From: Halalkalibacter oceani | GTDB lineage: Bacteria > Bacillota > Bacilli > Bacillales > Bacillaceae_D | Assembly: GCF_023715705.1 (NCBI RefSeq) | Contig: NZ_JAMBOS010000006.1 | Coordinates: 62,001-126,000 of the forward strand | Length of the DNA stretch: 64,000 bases | Direction of reading: 5' to 3' | Shown: piece by piece, positions 6,827 through 16,856 of the stretch | Position numbering within the stretch: the stretch's first letter is position 1 | How the letters are laid out: the number at the start of each line of letters is the position of its first letter | The notes under the pieces: model-generated | Databases searched by the model: none | What the model was told of the DNA's origin: nothing | What the model saw: only the letters and a program-made list of their open reading frames with translations | Program-made: the position numbers and the translations under genes

Positions 6827-8131
6827 ATGAAAACAGAGGTGCTGATTATCGGCGGTGGAGTCGCCGGTTTGAGCCTTGCGCTGAAGCTGGCGCGGCGCAG
6901 TGTTCCCGTGATTGTCGTGGAGCGGGAGGAAGGAGCCGGTCATCTTTATAAGGGAGAATTGCTTCAGCCAAAAACACTGCAAATATTCGAGCGCTTGGGC
7001 TTTTTGGACCGTCTGGAAGCTGACATGTATCCACTTGAGGCAGTTCATACGAGAGAGGTTGGGAGAAGACGCGAGGAATTGCTCCATGTGCGAATGGATT
7101 ATTCAGTATTGCCGGAGCATGCGATGGCGGCAATGATTCCGCATGATCGTTTGCGCGAGCTGTTGGTGAAAGAGGCGCTTGCCTGTGAAAGCTTTCAACT
7201 CGTCCGGCCGGCTGTTTTTCTCGACCTGGAGACGAGTCATACGGCACGGATTAAATATCGCGATGAGCTTCAGAGCATCAGCGCCAATATTATCGTCGGG
7301 GCGGACGGGAGAGGGTCGAGGATCCGCAAAAAAGCCGGGATCACGTTCGACATCCAATCGTATAATCATGATTTTCTAACCTTTTCCTTTGCATGTCCGC
7401 CCGAATTGAAAGAAGGAGAAATGATTGCTGATGAAGAGCGTTTTCTTGGCCTGTTTCCTTTACCCGGTGAGCGGGTGAGGAGCGTGCTGCAGATCAGGCC
7501 GGGAGAATATAAACAGTTGAAGCAGGCTGGACCGTCTGCGGTTCACGAGCATTATCTCCGGCTTGAACCACGTCTGGACGGCTATGTCCAGACGGTGACT
7601 GAGTGGAAGGAGATTCAATTGATGGTTCCTGTCAGGGAGACGGTTCACCGCTATTACCGCTCGAACTTGATTGTGATTGGCGATGCGGCGCACAGCGTTC
7701 ATCCGATGGCCGGCGAAGGAATGAACCTCGCGATTCAGGATGCCGACATTTTAGGCGAGCTGATCAGCTGGATGTATCAATCCGGCAAATCGAGAGACTA
7801 TACATGGTTTCATTGGTTTGAAGATGTTCGAAAGAAACGGGTCGAGTACATCTCATGGCTTAGTCATCTGTTTGCGAAGATGTACAGTCCAAAAGGGAGA
7901 GCCTGGCAGAGGCTGCGGATGACAGCTATCCGCTCCCTTGTCAACAGCAGGAGTTTGCATGATAAGCAAATGCTGAACATTTCCGGGCTCGGTCTTGTCC
8001 CTTTCCGAGCAAAAGACGGTTTTCATCTCTTCTTCCGGGGGAAGAGAAAGGTATTACAGCAGCACGTTTTTACAACGAAGGATGATTATCCTTGGCAAGT
8101 GACATGTGGGGTGAACAGTGATGATAACTGA
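6827..8131 (+). CDS. FAD-dependent aromatic-ring hydroxylase-like monooxygenase
   Basis: The preferred start is ATG 6827 behind AGGTGGTG (434 aa). The three motifs of class A flavoprotein hydroxylases are present: the Rossmann 'IIGGGVAGLSLALKL' at the N-terminus, 'IIVGADGRGSRIRKKAG' near residue 155, and 'LIVIGDAAHSVHPMAGEGMNLA' near residue 285. Relatives hydroxylate phenols, polyketides or quinone precursors using NAD(P)H and O2. The stop overlaps the start of a methyltransferase gene, so the two probably act in series on one small molecule (hydroxylation, then O-methylation). The substrate is unknown and no other biosynthetic genes flank the pair. Confidence 0.87.
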   Translation: MKTEVLIIGGGVAGLSLALKLARRSVPVIVVEREEGAGHLYKGELLQPKTLQIFERLGFLDRLEADMYPLEAVHTREVGRRREELLHVRMDYSVLPEHAMAAMIPHDRLRELLVKEALACESFQLVRPAVFLDLETSHTARIKYRDELQSISANIIVGADGRGSRIRKKAGITFDIQSYNHDFLTFSFACPPELKEGEMIADEERFLGLFPLPGERVRSVLQIRPGEYKQLKQAGPSAVHEHYLRLEPRLDGYVQTVTEWKEIQLMVPVRETVHRYYRSNLIVIGDAAHSVHPMAGEGMNLAIQDADILGELISWMYQSGKSRDYTWFHWFEDVRKKRVEYISWLSHLFAKMYSPKGRAWQRLRMTAIRSLVNSRSLHDKQMLNISGLGLVPFRAKDGFHLFFRGKRKVLQQHVFTTKDDYPWQVTCGVNSDDN

Positions 8132-9110
8132 ATATTTACGCTTGTGGAATGCGCGCAAATGGATGAAGCGGAACGAGCCCTTCCTGCCGACCTGGCATGC
8201 CCACCTTGGCTACAGTCTCGATTTGTTTCGCCATTTTTCCAAAGGTGCCACCGTGGAGGAGGTAGCGGCCCGCCATAATTGGAATCAGGATCTTCTGCAA
8301 CGATGGGTGGATGTCGGGATCGTTCTTGGTCATCTGAAGGAAAAGCGCAATGGCAAAATTAAACCGAAGCGTCACCTTGTTAAGTATGTGTCCAAGGAAA
8401 GTCCTGATTCCGTCGGGATTCTTATTAAAGAAATGATGGAGCTTCATATTCCGACGATGCTCTCTTATCGTGATTTGATTCAGGGAAAAGAAGTGACGTT
8501 CTTTGAAGAGAATTATAGTGATACTGTCGCCCGCACATCGGCTTTGCTGGAAACGATCGCCTTTCCGAAGATCGCTTCATGGGTGAAAAAAGAGAAGGTG
8601 GATTCTCTGTTTGATATCGGAACAGGCTATGGCGGGTATTTGCGCAGGCTGAAGGAGATACACCGGGATCTCACGCTATATGGGATAGAAGTCGATGAAA
8701 CGGTCGCCTCCAAAGCGCAGGAAGAGCTGAACGATACCGGCATTACGATTATAGCCGGCGACATTCATGAGTATGAAACGAAAATGACGTTTCAAATGGT
8801 GATGATGAACAATCTTTTGTATTATTTTTCCCCGGAGGAGCGGCAGAAGCTCTTTGACAAGGCGAACCAGCTTCTTGAGCGGAACGGTACTTTGTTGATA
8901 ATTTCCCCGTTGGTTCATTCAAAGCATGGCCAAGCCTTCGCTTCGGCTTTTAACAGCTTTATGTCCGCGCATGAAAAGATGTACCCTGTCCCCTCGGCGC
9001 GTGAACTGACTGAATACGGGCGGAAGGCGAAGTTTCGTTTGAAGCAAGTGACGCCGATCATTAAGGAAGGCGGCTGGTATTTGCTCGCTTTCAAAAAAAG
9101 ATCGCACTGA
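8121..9110 (+). CDS. Class I SAM-dependent methyltransferase
   Basis: The start is chosen at ATG 8121, 11 bases before the end of the upstream monooxygenase gene (329 aa). An N-terminal part of about 110 residues looks like a winged-helix dimerisation region, as in small-molecule O-methyltransferases. The Rossmann domain follows, with motif I 'DSLFDIGTGYGGYLRRL' near residue 160, then 'LYGIEVDE' and 'MVMMNNLLYYFSPEERQKLF'. The architecture resembles methyltransferases of polyketide or antibiotic tailoring. Translational coupling to the flavin hydroxylase argues for a shared substrate, which is unknown. Confidence 0.82.
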   Translation: MITEYLRLWNARKWMKRNEPFLPTWHAHLGYSLDLFRHFSKGATVEEVAARHNWNQDLLQRWVDVGIVLGHLKEKRNGKIKPKRHLVKYVSKESPDSVGILIKEMMELHIPTMLSYRDLIQGKEVTFFEENYSDTVARTSALLETIAFPKIASWVKKEKVDSLFDIGTGYGGYLRRLKEIHRDLTLYGIEVDETVASKAQEELNDTGITIIAGDIHEYETKMTFQMVMMNNLLYYFSPEERQKLFDKANQLLERNGTLLIISPLVHSKHGQAFASAFNSFMSAHEKMYPVPSARELTEYGRKAKFRLKQVTPIIKEGGWYLLAFKKRSH

Positions 9111-9182
9111 ATCAGTCCGGCTCTATGTGGGGCATCCTCTCTTTTAGAGAGCGTTGGTATTTGGTTCAAAATTGCAAAACAG

Positions 9183-9212
9183 TTTACAGATCGCTAAATG
9201 ATCATATACGAT
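9183..9212 (+). promoter_or_regulatory. Promoter of the nitroreductase gene
   Basis: TTTACA (9183-9188) and TACGAT (9207-9212) are 18 bases apart, 32 bases before the start codon. It is a plausible vegetative (sigma-A) promoter; no operator was recognised. Confidence 0.5.
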
Positions 9213-9243
9213 AGTAGGAAAATAGAGACAAAGGAGAGGAATC

Positions 9244-9891
9244 ATGATGCAACGTACTGCCCAGCAAGGTGAGCTTGGCGTTTTTCAAACAATCGAAGAA
9301 CGTCACTCTGTGCGCAAATATGATCCGGAAGTAAAGATTGAGCGTGAGGAGCTTGAAGAACTGCTGACGATCGCAACGAAGGCCCCATCTTCATGGAATA
9401 TCCAGCCTTGGCGCTTTATCGTCGTCGATGATCCGCAAAGAAAAGAAGAGCTGCTGCCAATTACCTACAATCAGAAGCAGGTAGTTGAAAGCGCGGCGGT
9501 GTTTATCCTGCTTGGTGATTTGGAGGCGAACAAAGAGGCCGATGCGATTTATCAGAGCGCGGTCGATAATGGTTTTATGCCAGAGGAAGTAAAGGAGACT
9601 TTGGTCGGCCAAATCAATAAAGCATATGAAGGCGAGTCAACCTTTCCGCGCGATGAAGCGTTTTTAAGTACATCACTTGCCGCGATGCAGCTGATGCTTG
9701 CCGCGAAGGCACGCGGCTATGATACATGTCCGATGGGAGGCTTTAGCCGCGAAGCATTGATCAAAGCCTTTGAAATCCCTCCCCGTTATGCGCCTGTTAT
9801 GCTGCTGACGATCGGGAAAGCGGCTCAGCCTGCACACCGCTCCGCGCGCAGACCGATTGAGGATGTTATGTCTTACAATTCCTTAAAATAA
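9244..9891 (+). CDS. FMN-dependent nitroreductase family protein (YdgI-like)
   Basis: The 215-residue protein has the FMN-binding 'ERHSVRKYDPEVKI' near the start, 'KAPSSWNIQPWRFIVVD' near residue 52 and 'AKARGYDTCPMGGF' near residue 160. This is the pattern of the B. subtilis YdgI branch of flavin nitroreductases. These are cytoplasmic homodimers that reduce nitro compounds, quinones or related electrophiles with NAD(P)H. The start has two adjacent ATG codons behind AAGGAGAGG. The gene is monocistronic, with its own promoter and terminators. The physiological substrate is not evident. Confidence 0.88.
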   Translation: MMQRTAQQGELGVFQTIEERHSVRKYDPEVKIEREELEELLTIATKAPSSWNIQPWRFIVVDDPQRKEELLPITYNQKQVVESAAVFILLGDLEANKEADAIYQSAVDNGFMPEEVKETLVGQINKAYEGESTFPRDEAFLSTSLAAMQLMLAAKARGYDTCPMGGFSREALIKAFEIPPRYAPVMLLTIGKAAQPAHRSARRPIEDVMSYNSLK

Positions 9892-9914
9892 GACGCTCGA
9901 GTTATGAAAATTGC

Positions 9915-9935
9915 AGCGACTCCAGTCGCTTTTTT
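9915..9935 (+). terminator. Rho-independent terminator after the nitroreductase gene
   Basis: AGCGAC-tcca-GTCGCT forms a compact hairpin followed by six T residues, 24 bases after the stop. Confidence 0.8.
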
Positions 9936-9937
9936 CG

Positions 9938-9985
9938 GACCTGTCCCGAAAAGGTAAATTAAGACCTGGCGGGACAGGTCTTTTT
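9938..9985 (+). terminator. Second, nested hairpin terminator
   Basis: GACCTGTCCCG (9938-9948) pairs over 11 bases with CGGGACAGGTC (9970-9980), followed by five T residues. An alternative inner stem AGACCTG/CAGGTCT uses the same 3' arm. It backs up the terminator just upstream. Confidence 0.7.
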
Positions 9986-10047
9986 GTAAGCCTGCCGATT
10001 GCGCGGTAAGAGCAGCTTTGTGATACTTAATGGAGGGAAGCGGAGAA

Positions 10048-10338
10048 ATGATTGATTTACAATTTGAACAGTATCGGGAGGGCAAGCTTGACGGGTTCCG
10101 TCTCGTTGACTCCTATCCGGTCCGGCAATGGACTCATTATATTGCTCGTTTTTCAGGAACGGATCTCCCTGAACAATTGCAGGATCCGGAAGCTTTAATT
10201 ATTGCTAACGAATCTGGAGAAGTTTTACAAATCGTATTGCGGGAAGAAGGATGCGACTCGCCGCTGTTCCAATTTACAGAAACGGAAAAAAAGCAAATTA
10301 CAGCCTGGTTTCACAGGGAGATTTCACGCAAAAAATAA
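10048..10338 (+). CDS. Hypothetical protein, 96 aa
   Basis: ATG 10048 is preceded by GGAGGGAAGCGGAG. The acidic, soluble product has no signal peptide or membrane segment and no motif I recognise; it ends in a lysine-rich tail. Codon use and the clean ribosome site support a real gene. It stands alone between the nitroreductase terminators and the odhA promoter region. Function unknown. Confidence 0.65.
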   Translation: MIDLQFEQYREGKLDGFRLVDSYPVRQWTHYIARFSGTDLPEQLQDPEALIIANESGEVLQIVLREEGCDSPLFQFTETEKKQITAWFHREISRKK

Positions 10339-10642
10339 ATTCGTTATTGATGCTTTTATGAAGGAAAAAATCAGGAGAAAAAAAATTAAAAATTCTTTAG
10401 AAAAGAACTGGATTTTCTATATGAAAAGTACTACACTTTCTAATTGAAAGCGAAATTCTTCTGGCGGGGCAAAGCTGGAATTGACCGGCTCCATCCGTTA
10501 GAAAATCGATCAAAATAAATCTATGAATGCGCTTGGATTTCCTTTAATAAATGTGACAATTATGTTAAAATGAGTTGAAAGCGTTGTAATTGTTAACATT
10601 CATAGATTTGCCATTGAAGTTAAACTAGGGGGTTTTTATCAA
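10339..10642. other. Gap upstream of odhA
   Basis: No gene was supported. Besides the candidate cre site at 10575-10589, a -10-like TAAAAT lies at 10566-10571 without a good -35, so the odhA promoter is only tentatively placed. The leader between the cre and the start codon is short and AT-rich. Confidence 0.4.
10575..10589 (+). promoter_or_regulatory. Candidate CcpA (cre) site upstream of odhAB
   Basis: TTGAAAGCGTTGTAA matches the cre consensus WTGNAANCGNWNNCW at every fixed position but one. It sits just after the -10-like box, a place where CcpA would block transcription. Catabolite repression of odhAB in B. subtilis makes this reasonable; binding is not shown. Confidence 0.55.
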
Positions 10643-13492
10643 ATGTCAAGCAAGGAGCACAAAGTGGACGAACCATGGCAAGGATTTCATGGTCCCAACC
10701 TTGGCGTTGCAATCGAGCTTTATGAAGAGTATTCAAGCAATCCAGAAGCAGTCGATGAAGACTTACGAGAACTATTTGATGTCTGGGGACCGCCTCCGGC
10801 CTCTGTAGATGAGCAGGGGAGTAAGCGAGCGGCTTCGCCGGTTTTTTCTGCTGCTTCGCCGGATATGATCAGAAAGTGTGTAAACGCCGTTAAACTAGCA
10901 GATATGATTCGCAGAAAAGGACATCTGGCATCAGATGTAAATCCAATCACCAAAGATAAGAAGAACAGCCAGTTGCTTGAGTTGAGTCGCTACGATTTAA
11001 CGGAAGAGGATTTGAAAGAGGTGCCGGTCGATCTACTCTGCTCTGATGCTCCTGCGCATGTGAAAGACGGATTGGCCGCAATTCAGTATTTACGTGAGGT
11101 TTATACAAAGACCATTGCCTTTGAATTCAACCAAGTTCAAGATATGGATGAGCGCCAGTGGCTCATTAAAATGGTAGAGTCAGGCATGTACTTGCCAAAT
11201 CTGTCAAAGCAACAGCAGGTTAATTTGTTAAAAAGATTAACACAAGTGGAAGGCTTTGAAAAGTTTATTCACCGCACCTTTGTAGGACAGAAGCGCTTTT
11301 CGATTGAAGGACTTGACGTGCTTGTGCCGATGCTTGATGAAGCGGTACGGGGAGTCGTCCATGAAGGAACAGAGCATGTTCTAATTGGAATGGCGCACCG
11401 CGGACGTCTGAGCGTTCTTACGCATACACTTGGCAAGCCTTACAAGAAAGTATTCTCTGAATTCTTGCATGCACCAAATAAAGACCTTGTCCCTTCTGAA
11501 GGTTCATCAGGCATTAACGAAGGCTGGACAGGGGATGTGAAATACCATCTTGGAGCAGACAGACAGATTCGGGAAGAAAATACCGCTGAAGCAACTGTTA
11601 CATTGGCGAACAACCCGAGTCACCTGGAATTTGTCAGTCCGATTGTCGAAGGGTACGCGCGGGCAGCGCAGGAAGATCGATCAGCAAAAGGCTTCCCGCA
11701 GCAGGATGTATCGAAGGCTTACTCGATTTTAATTCATGGTGATGCGGCATTCCCGGGTCAGGGTGTCGTAACAGAAACACTGAATCTTAGCCGTTTAACT
11801 GGCTATCAGACTGGCGGGTCTCTTCATATCATTGCAAATAACAATATCGGTTTCACGACGGAAACGCATGATTCCCGTTCTACTACATATGCGAGTGATC
11901 CGGCAAAGGGATTTGAAATTCCGATCCTCCATGTCAACGCAGATGATCCTGAAGCCTGTATGGCTGCCATTCACTTAGCAATTCAATACCGGAAACGGTT
12001 TAAAAAGGACTTCTTAATTGACTTGGTCGGCTATCGCCGCTTCGGCCACAATGAAATGGATGAACCGGCCGTTACGCAGCCTGGTCTTTATGAGATCATC
12101 CGCAAGCATCCGACCGTGCGCGAAATCTATGCCAAGCAGCTTGCTACTGCAGGCGTTGTCGAAGAAACGTACGGAGATCAGCTTGACCGCGAAACACAGG
12201 AATACTTGCAGTCGCAATATGATGAGGTCGCGGCCAACAAGTCGAATAAAGTGCTGGAGCTGGTTCCGCCGGACTTTGTCGTGAACGGCCTGCCAAAGGT
12301 CAAGACGAGCGTTCCGCTTGAAACGCTGAAGGAGATCAACCAGCAGCTGTTGGATTGGCCGGAAGACTTCTCGGCTAACGAGAAGCTCGAAAAGATTTTA
12401 AAGCGTCGCCTGAGCGCCTTTGAAGAAAACAGCAAGGTCGACTGGGGGCTGGCGGAAACATTGGCATTTGCGACGATTTTGCATGATGGCACGCCAATCC
12501 GTTTAACCGGTCAGGATTCTGAGCGCGGGACATTTGCCCATCGTCATCTTGTGCTGCACGACCGGACAAATGATTCGGTTTTCACACCGCTGCAAAGCTT
12601 TGAAAAAGCCAACGCATCATTTGCCGTGCATAACAGTCCGTTATCGGAGATGGCTGTCGTCGGATTTGAATATGGCTACAATGTTCAGGCTCCGGAAACA
12701 TTAGTATTATGGGAAGCGCAGTTCGGTGACTTTGCCAACGGTGCCCAGGTAATGTTCGATCAGTGGATTTCAGCAGGAAGAGCAAAATGGGGTCAAAAGT
12801 CCGGACTTGTCGTTCTGCTGCCGCACGGCTACGAAGGTCAGGGGCCGGAGCATTCCAGTGGACGCGTTGAACGCTTCCTCGTGCTCGCTGCCGAGAACAA
12901 CTGGACAATCGCCAATTGTACGTCCGCGGCGCAATATTTCCATATTTTACGCCGTCAAGCGAAGATTTTGGAGAAGGATGCTGTACGTCCGCTTATTATC
13001 ATGACGCCGAAGAGTCTGCTTCGTAACCAGATGGTAGCATCTACGCATGATGCTTTCACTGAGGGTGAATTCCAGCCTGTTCTTGAGCAGGAAGGAATGG
13101 GACAGGAAGCGGATAAGGTTGAGCGCATCATCCTTTGTAGCGGAAAAGTTGCGATTGATATTGCTGATAAAATTCAAAAAAGCAAGGATCAAGACTGGAG
13201 CTGGCTCCACATCGCCCGGGTCGAGGAGCTCTATCCGTTCCCGAAACGTCCGATTCGCAGCATGTTTGCCCGCTACAGCAACTTAAAGGAAATCGTCTGG
13301 GTTCAGGAAGAGCCTAAGAATATGGGTGCGTGGCCGTTTATCGAATCCCGCATCCGGGAAATTACACCAGAAGGAGCGACGGTCAGCTATATTGGAAGAA
13401 CGCACCGTTCAAGCCCGGCTGAAGGTGACCCAATCGCTCATAAAAAAGAACAAGAACGCATTGTGACAGAATCATTGACACGCAAACAATAA
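10643..13492 (+). CDS. odhA: 2-oxoglutarate dehydrogenase E1 component
   Basis: The 949-residue length matches Bacillus OdhA. The protein has the N-terminal '[22 protein letters not shown]' region, the thiamine-diphosphate domain ('[20 protein letters not shown]', '[22 protein letters not shown]' near residue 366) and the transketolase-like C-terminal half. It decarboxylates 2-oxoglutarate and passes the succinyl group to the lipoyl arm of OdhB in the TCA cycle. The odhB gene follows after 16 bases, which is the usual order; E3 is normally encoded elsewhere with pyruvate dehydrogenase. A cre-like site upstream suggests CcpA control. Confidence 0.96.
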   Translation: MSSKEHKVDEPWQGFHGPNLGVAIELYEEYSSNPEAVDEDLRELFDVWGPPPASVDEQGSKRAASPVFSAASPDMIRKCVNAVKLADMIRRKGHLASDVNPITKDKKNSQLLELSRYDLTEEDLKEVPVDLLCSDAPAHVKDGLAAIQYLREVYTKTIAFEFNQVQDMDERQWLIKMVESGMYLPNLSKQQQVNLLKRLTQVEGFEKFIHRTFVGQKRFSIEGLDVLVPMLDEAVRGVVHEGTEHVLIGMAHRGRLSVLTHTLGKPYKKVFSEFLHAPNKDLVPSEGSSGINEGWTGDVKYHLGADRQIREENTAEATVTLANNPSHLEFVSPIVEGYARAAQEDRSAKGFPQQDVSKAYSILIHGDAAFPGQGVVTETLNLSRLTGYQTGGSLHIIANNNIGFTTETHDSRSTTYASDPAKGFEIPILHVNADDPEACMAAIHLAIQYRKRFKKDFLIDLVGYRRFGHNEMDEPAVTQPGLYEIIRKHPTVREIYAKQLATAGVVEETYGDQLDRETQEYLQSQYDEVAANKSNKVLELVPPDFVVNGLPKVKTSVPLETLKEINQQLLDWPEDFSANEKLEKILKRRLSAFEENSKVDWGLAETLAFATILHDGTPIRLTGQDSERGTFAHRHLVLHDRTNDSVFTPLQSFEKANASFAVHNSPLSEMAVVGFEYGYNVQAPETLVLWEAQFGDFANGAQVMFDQWISAGRAKWGQKSGLVVLLPHGYEGQGPEHSSGRVERFLVLAAENNWTIANCTSAAQYFHILRRQAKILEKDAVRPLIIMTPKSLLRNQMVASTHDAFTEGEFQPVLEQEGMGQEADKVERIILCSGKVAIDIADKIQKSKDQDWSWLHIARVEELYPFPKRPIRSMFARYSNLKEIVWVQEEPKNMGAWPFIESRIREITPEGATVSYIGRTHRSSPAEGDPIAHKKEQERIVTESLTRKQ

Positions 13493-13508
13493 GAGGAGGC
13501 CTTTTCCC

Positions 13509-14753
13509 GTGATTGAAATCAAAGTACCAGAACTAGCAGAGTCGATTACTGAAGGAACAATTGCCCAATGGTTAAAGCAGGTGGGCGAACAGGTAAACCA
13601 GGGGGAATATATCGCTGAACTGGAAACCGATAAAGTAAACGTTGAGATTACAGCTGAGCATTCCGGCGTGATTACTGAATTCAAAAAGGAACCAGGCGAT
13701 ACGGTCGAAGTTGGTGAAGTTATTGCTGTAATTGATGAAAGCGGAAGTGCAGCAAGCGCAGCGCCTGCCGCTCCGAAAGAAGAAGCTGCGCCAGCGCCAG
13801 CACCAGCGCCGGCGGCAAACACACCAACTAAAAAAGCCGAGCCGGCTCCTGCTGGAGATCAGGACAGACCGCTTGCTTCACCTGCAGCCAGAAAGCTTGC
13901 CCGTGAGCGCGGTATTGATTTAAGCGCCGTTCAAACAGCTGATCCGCTTGGACGTGTTCGTAAGCAAGATGTTGAAACGCATCAAACAGCACCAGCTGCA
14001 CCGCAAAAGCAGGCGGCAGCTCCGGCTGCGGCGGCCTCCAGCGATTCTGCCAAGCCGGTAGAACGGATCAAGATGTCCCGTCGTCGTCAAACAATTGCCA
14101 AGCGTCTTGTTGAATCCCAGCAGACAGCGGCAATGTTAACAACGTTCAATGAAGTCGACATGACGGCTGTCATGGATCTGCGCAAGCGTCGTAAAGATGC
14201 TTTCCTTGAAAAGAATGGTGTGAAGCTTGGATTTATGTCTTTCTTCACAAAAGCCGTTATCGGTGCTTTAAAAGAATTCCCGCTATTAAATGCGGAAATT
14301 CAGGGCGACGAAATCTTAGTTAAGAAGTATTACGATATCGGTGTAGCCGTTTCAACGGATGAAGGGCTTGTTGTTCCAGTGGTCCGCGATGCAGACCGTT
14401 TAGGATTTGCCGGAATCGAGCGCGAAATTGGAGAGCTTGGAAAAAAAGCACGCGATAACAAGCTGGCACTTTCTGATCTTCAAGGCGGAACGTTCACGAT
14501 TACGAACGGAGGAGTATTCGGTTCCTTATGGTCTACGCCAATCCTAAATGCGCCTCAGGTCGGTATTTTAGGAATGCACAAGGTTCAATGGCGTCCAGTG
14601 GCGATTGACCAGGAGAACTTTGAAAACCGTCCAATGATGTATATTGCGCTGTCTTATGACCACCGTATCGTCGACGGGAAAGAAGCCGTTAGCTTCCTTG
14701 TAAAAGTAAAAGAACTTTTAGAGGATCCTGAATCTTTATTATTGGAAGGCTAA
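13509..14753 (+). CDS. odhB: Dihydrolipoyl succinyltransferase (E2 of 2-oxoglutarate dehydrogenase)
   Basis: The GTG start follows GAGGAGGCC. The 414-residue protein has an N-terminal lipoyl domain with the lipoylated Lys in '[12 protein letters not shown]' (near residue 43), an Ala/Pro-rich flexible linker, and the E1/E3-binding domain ('[19 protein letters not shown]'). A second linker leads to the catalytic domain, with His and Asp in '[14 protein letters not shown]' near the C-terminus. It transfers succinyl groups to CoA and forms the core of the complex. It is cotranscribed with odhA and closed by a strong terminator. Confidence 0.96.
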   Translation: MIEIKVPELAESITEGTIAQWLKQVGEQVNQGEYIAELETDKVNVEITAEHSGVITEFKKEPGDTVEVGEVIAVIDESGSAASAAPAAPKEEAAPAPAPAPAANTPTKKAEPAPAGDQDRPLASPAARKLARERGIDLSAVQTADPLGRVRKQDVETHQTAPAAPQKQAAAPAAAASSDSAKPVERIKMSRRRQTIAKRLVESQQTAAMLTTFNEVDMTAVMDLRKRRKDAFLEKNGVKLGFMSFFTKAVIGALKEFPLLNAEIQGDEILVKKYYDIGVAVSTDEGLVVPVVRDADRLGFAGIEREIGELGKKARDNKLALSDLQGGTFTITNGGVFGSLWSTPILNAPQVGILGMHKVQWRPVAIDQENFENRPMMYIALSYDHRIVDGKEAVSFLVKVKELLEDPESLLLEG

Positions 14754-14780
14754 GTCAATAATGGTTCTATCTCTTTAGCG

Positions 14781-14833
14781 GGATGGCTCTGAGGGTCTGA
14801 TTTTTGACCTGGTGAGCCATCCTCTGTTTTTTT
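14781..14833 (+). terminator. odhAB terminator
   Basis: GGATGGCTC (14781-14789) pairs with GAGCCATCC (14814-14822); seven T residues begin four bases later. Confidence 0.8.
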
Positions 14834-14860
14834 ATGAACTGCTAAGGAAAGCGAAAAAGT

Positions 14861-14888
14861 TTGCAATTAAGCAGGTGAGCCTTATAAT
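14861..14888 (+). promoter_or_regulatory. Promoter of the 66-aa gene
   Basis: TTGCAA (14861-14866) and a perfect TATAAT (14883-14888) are 16 bases apart, about 30 bases before the start codon. Confidence 0.65.
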
Positions 14889-14919
14889 AGTAAGATAGAA
14901 GAAAAAGGAGTGGGATTGA

Positions 14920-15120
14920 ATGATTCACGAAACGTGGCAAACAAGCCCGACGATTCGCACCGTGGAATGCGTACATACGAATGCAAAGAAATACATGGTG
15001 AACCGGGCGCTGACTGCCGGAAAAACATATGAGCTAAAAAATGAAACTGAGGAATTTTATTTTGTAATCGACAATACGGGAAAAATAGGTGGCTATTATA
15101 AAGAATATTTTAAGGGCTAA
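14920..15120 (+). CDS. Small conserved Bacillaceae protein (DUF6501-like)
   Basis: The 66-residue cytoplasmic protein begins at ATG behind AAGGAGTGG. It contains 'ECVHTNAKKYMVNRALTAGKTYELKNETEEFYFVIDNTGKIGGYYKEYF' in pieces I recognise from a small protein family widespread in Bacillus, probably DUF6501; I am not certain of that family number. It looks like one small beta-rich domain. No role is known. It has its own sigma-A promoter and is followed by a DedA-type gene. Confidence 0.72.
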   Translation: MIHETWQTSPTIRTVECVHTNAKKYMVNRALTAGKTYELKNETEEFYFVIDNTGKIGGYYKEYFKG

Positions 15121-15191
15121 CAGCATAAGCGGACAGGGGAGAGGGGCCTCGTTTCCGCTTCTAAGGCGATGCAGGGAAGAGGGGGAGCGTA

Positions 15192-15800
15192 GTGGACTGG
15201 ATGTTTCTGTTTGATATTATCAGGCAGCACGGCTATATTTCACTTTTTTTAATCATGGCGGTTGGTCTGTTTTTCTTTCCAGTCCCCAACGAGGTTCTCT
15301 TAATGACCGGTGGCCTGTTAGCGACTACGTATTATTTAGAGCCGCTCCCAACATTTTTTATTTTATATGCAAGTGTGATATGTCACGGAACGATTCTTTA
15401 TGTCAGTGGCCATGTTGTGTCAAAGCGGGCTCACTTACCGGTAAAACGAAAAAAATCAATTTGGCATGAGCGCGCGGAAAGAGGCAAGGAGCTGTTGGAG
15501 AAATATGGATTGAAGGCGGCCAGCTTCAGTTATTTTTTTCCTTTCATTCGCCACGCGGTCCCGTTTAGTATCGGGCTGTCGAATATCCCGTATCGCTTGT
15601 TTGCGTTAGTTGGATTTAGCTCTGCCTTCGTTTGGCTTACGTTCTACTTTCTGGTCGGCTTCTATTATGGAAGAACGATTACAGACTGGTCGTCGTTTGT
15701 CGAGCATATGATTTATGCGCTTGCGATCGTTGGCTGTCTCGTCTTGCTTTATCATTTTATCAAAAAAAGACGGCAGCGCAACCGGGGCTATGATCACTAA
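15192..15800 (+). CDS. DedA family membrane protein
   Basis: GTG 15192 follows AGAGGGGGAG closely. The 202-residue protein has about five hydrophobic segments and the DedA/SNARE-associated signatures 'LFFFPVPNEVLLMTGGLL' near residue 27 and 'RHAVPFSIGLSNIPYRLF' near residue 120. DedA proteins are thought to move or scramble lipids such as undecaprenyl phosphate or phosphatidylethanolamine and to depend on the proton motive force; the substrate of this one cannot be read from sequence. It is convergent with the EamA gene, sharing a hairpin terminator. Confidence 0.82.
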   Translation: MDWMFLFDIIRQHGYISLFLIMAVGLFFFPVPNEVLLMTGGLLATTYYLEPLPTFFILYASVICHGTILYVSGHVVSKRAHLPVKRKKSIWHERAERGKELLEKYGLKAASFSYFFPFIRHAVPFSIGLSNIPYRLFALVGFSSAFVWLTFYFLVGFYYGRTITDWSSFVEHMIYALAIVGCLVLLYHFIKKRRQRNRGYDH

Positions 15801-15841
15801 AAGGCTGTGTCGAAAGGAGGTTTTCCTTTTGCCACAGCCTT
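15801..15841. terminator. Bidirectional double-stem terminator
   Basis: AAGGCTGTG (15801-15809) pairs with CACAGCCTT (15833-15841), and inside it an AAAGGA/TCCTTT-type stem forms a second storey. It lies between convergent genes; on the minus strand it is followed by four T residues. Hairpins of the same design recur near 21.9, 39.5 and 45.6 kb. Confidence 0.7.
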
Positions 15842-16760
15842 ATTTGCGTTGTAGCGGCGAACTTCTTCCTTCCCTGGTTGAACGGGAAGTCTCTGCTACA
15901 AGAAACATTGAAACAAAGACAAGGAGAACGCCACTCCATTGCCAGAGGGTCAGCTCATCGTGAAAAAAGAAAAAACCGACGCAAATGGCGATAACCGGCT
16001 CTATCGTCGACAAGATCGCCGCTCTGCTCGATTCAATTTGGCTCAGTCCCTTTGTATAAAGAATATAAGCAAGCGTCGTCGAAAAAAAGGCTAGACCTAG
16101 ACTATTGAGCATAACATCCCATTGCAAAAGAAGCGGGAGCGTTTCCATAAGATTGCTCGAAAAAAACAAAAAGACTGTCGAGCAAATAAAGGAGTAAACC
16201 GTAATCGTCAAAGGCTGATAGTAACGGCTGCTCAATTTGGCGAAAATGCTGTACAGCGCATAGAAGAAACCGGAGCCGATGCCAATTAACAAAGTTGAGG
16301 CTGTCAGCACAATGCTACCGTTTGGAAGCAAGCCGACGACAAAGCTGCACCCTAGCAACGTCACGATAATTGCCGCCACTTTTCTCGTCGTCAGCCATTC
16401 CTTAAAGAGAAAGCGGGAAATCAGCGTGACAAATAACGGACCTGTGTACAAAAGCATAACCGCGAGCGATAAATTTGTTTGCTCAATTACTTTAAAAAAA
16501 CACCAATTAAAAAAGACAAAGCTGATAACCCCGGTTCCGATAAAATACGGGAGGTGGCGCCATTTTATCCGCAGCGCCTGCCGCTTCCAGATAAGCAGAT
16601 AGCTGAGCAGCAGAAGCATTGAAAAAAACGAACGGACCGCGACAACCTGCCATGCCGTCAATCCGTGGGCATATAGATTTTGGACGAACAACCCGACTAA
16701 CCCCCATAAAGCAGCGCCTATAATCGCCAAGGAGTAGGCAAGCTTAAGTGACATCGTCAT
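15840..16760 (-). CDS. EamA (drug/metabolite transporter) family permease
   Basis: The start is set at the ATG six bases after GAGAGG (306 aa); a slightly longer start two codons upstream overlaps the ribosome site. About ten membrane segments form two EamA repeats, with 'AIIGAALWGLVGLFVQNLYAHGLTAWQVVAVRSFFS' features in the first and 'STIEPVIAICVGFFFFHDELTLWQWSGVLLVF' features in the second. EamA proteins export or import amino acids, nucleobases or other metabolites. No substrate is evident. The gene is monocistronic and points away from the CRISPR array. Confidence 0.88.
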   Translation of the reverse strand: MTMSLKLAYSLAIIGAALWGLVGLFVQNLYAHGLTAWQVVAVRSFFSMLLLLSYLLIWKRQALRIKWRHLPYFIGTGVISFVFFNWCFFKVIEQTNLSLAVMLLYTGPLFVTLISRFLFKEWLTTRKVAAIIVTLLGCSFVVGLLPNGSIVLTASTLLIGIGSGFFYALYSIFAKLSSRYYQPLTITVYSFICSTVFLFFSSNLMETLPLLLQWDVMLNSLGLAFFSTTLAYILYTKGLSQIESSRAAILSTIEPVIAICVGFFFFHDELTLWQWSGVLLVFVSMFLVAETSRSTREGRSSPLQRK

Positions 16761-16856
16761 TTCCATCCTCTCAAGATAATTTCATGTACCGTATTGAAAA
16801 CAGTCGAAAGAAGAGAGGTCATCCTTAAAGACACTCCCTTCATGATAGCTTGCTAG

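Noticed and set aside
10202-10447. 81-codon open frame overlapping the 96-aa gene.
   Set aside because: It lies in another frame of a gene with a better ribosome site and is Lys-rich only because of AT-rich intergenic DNA.
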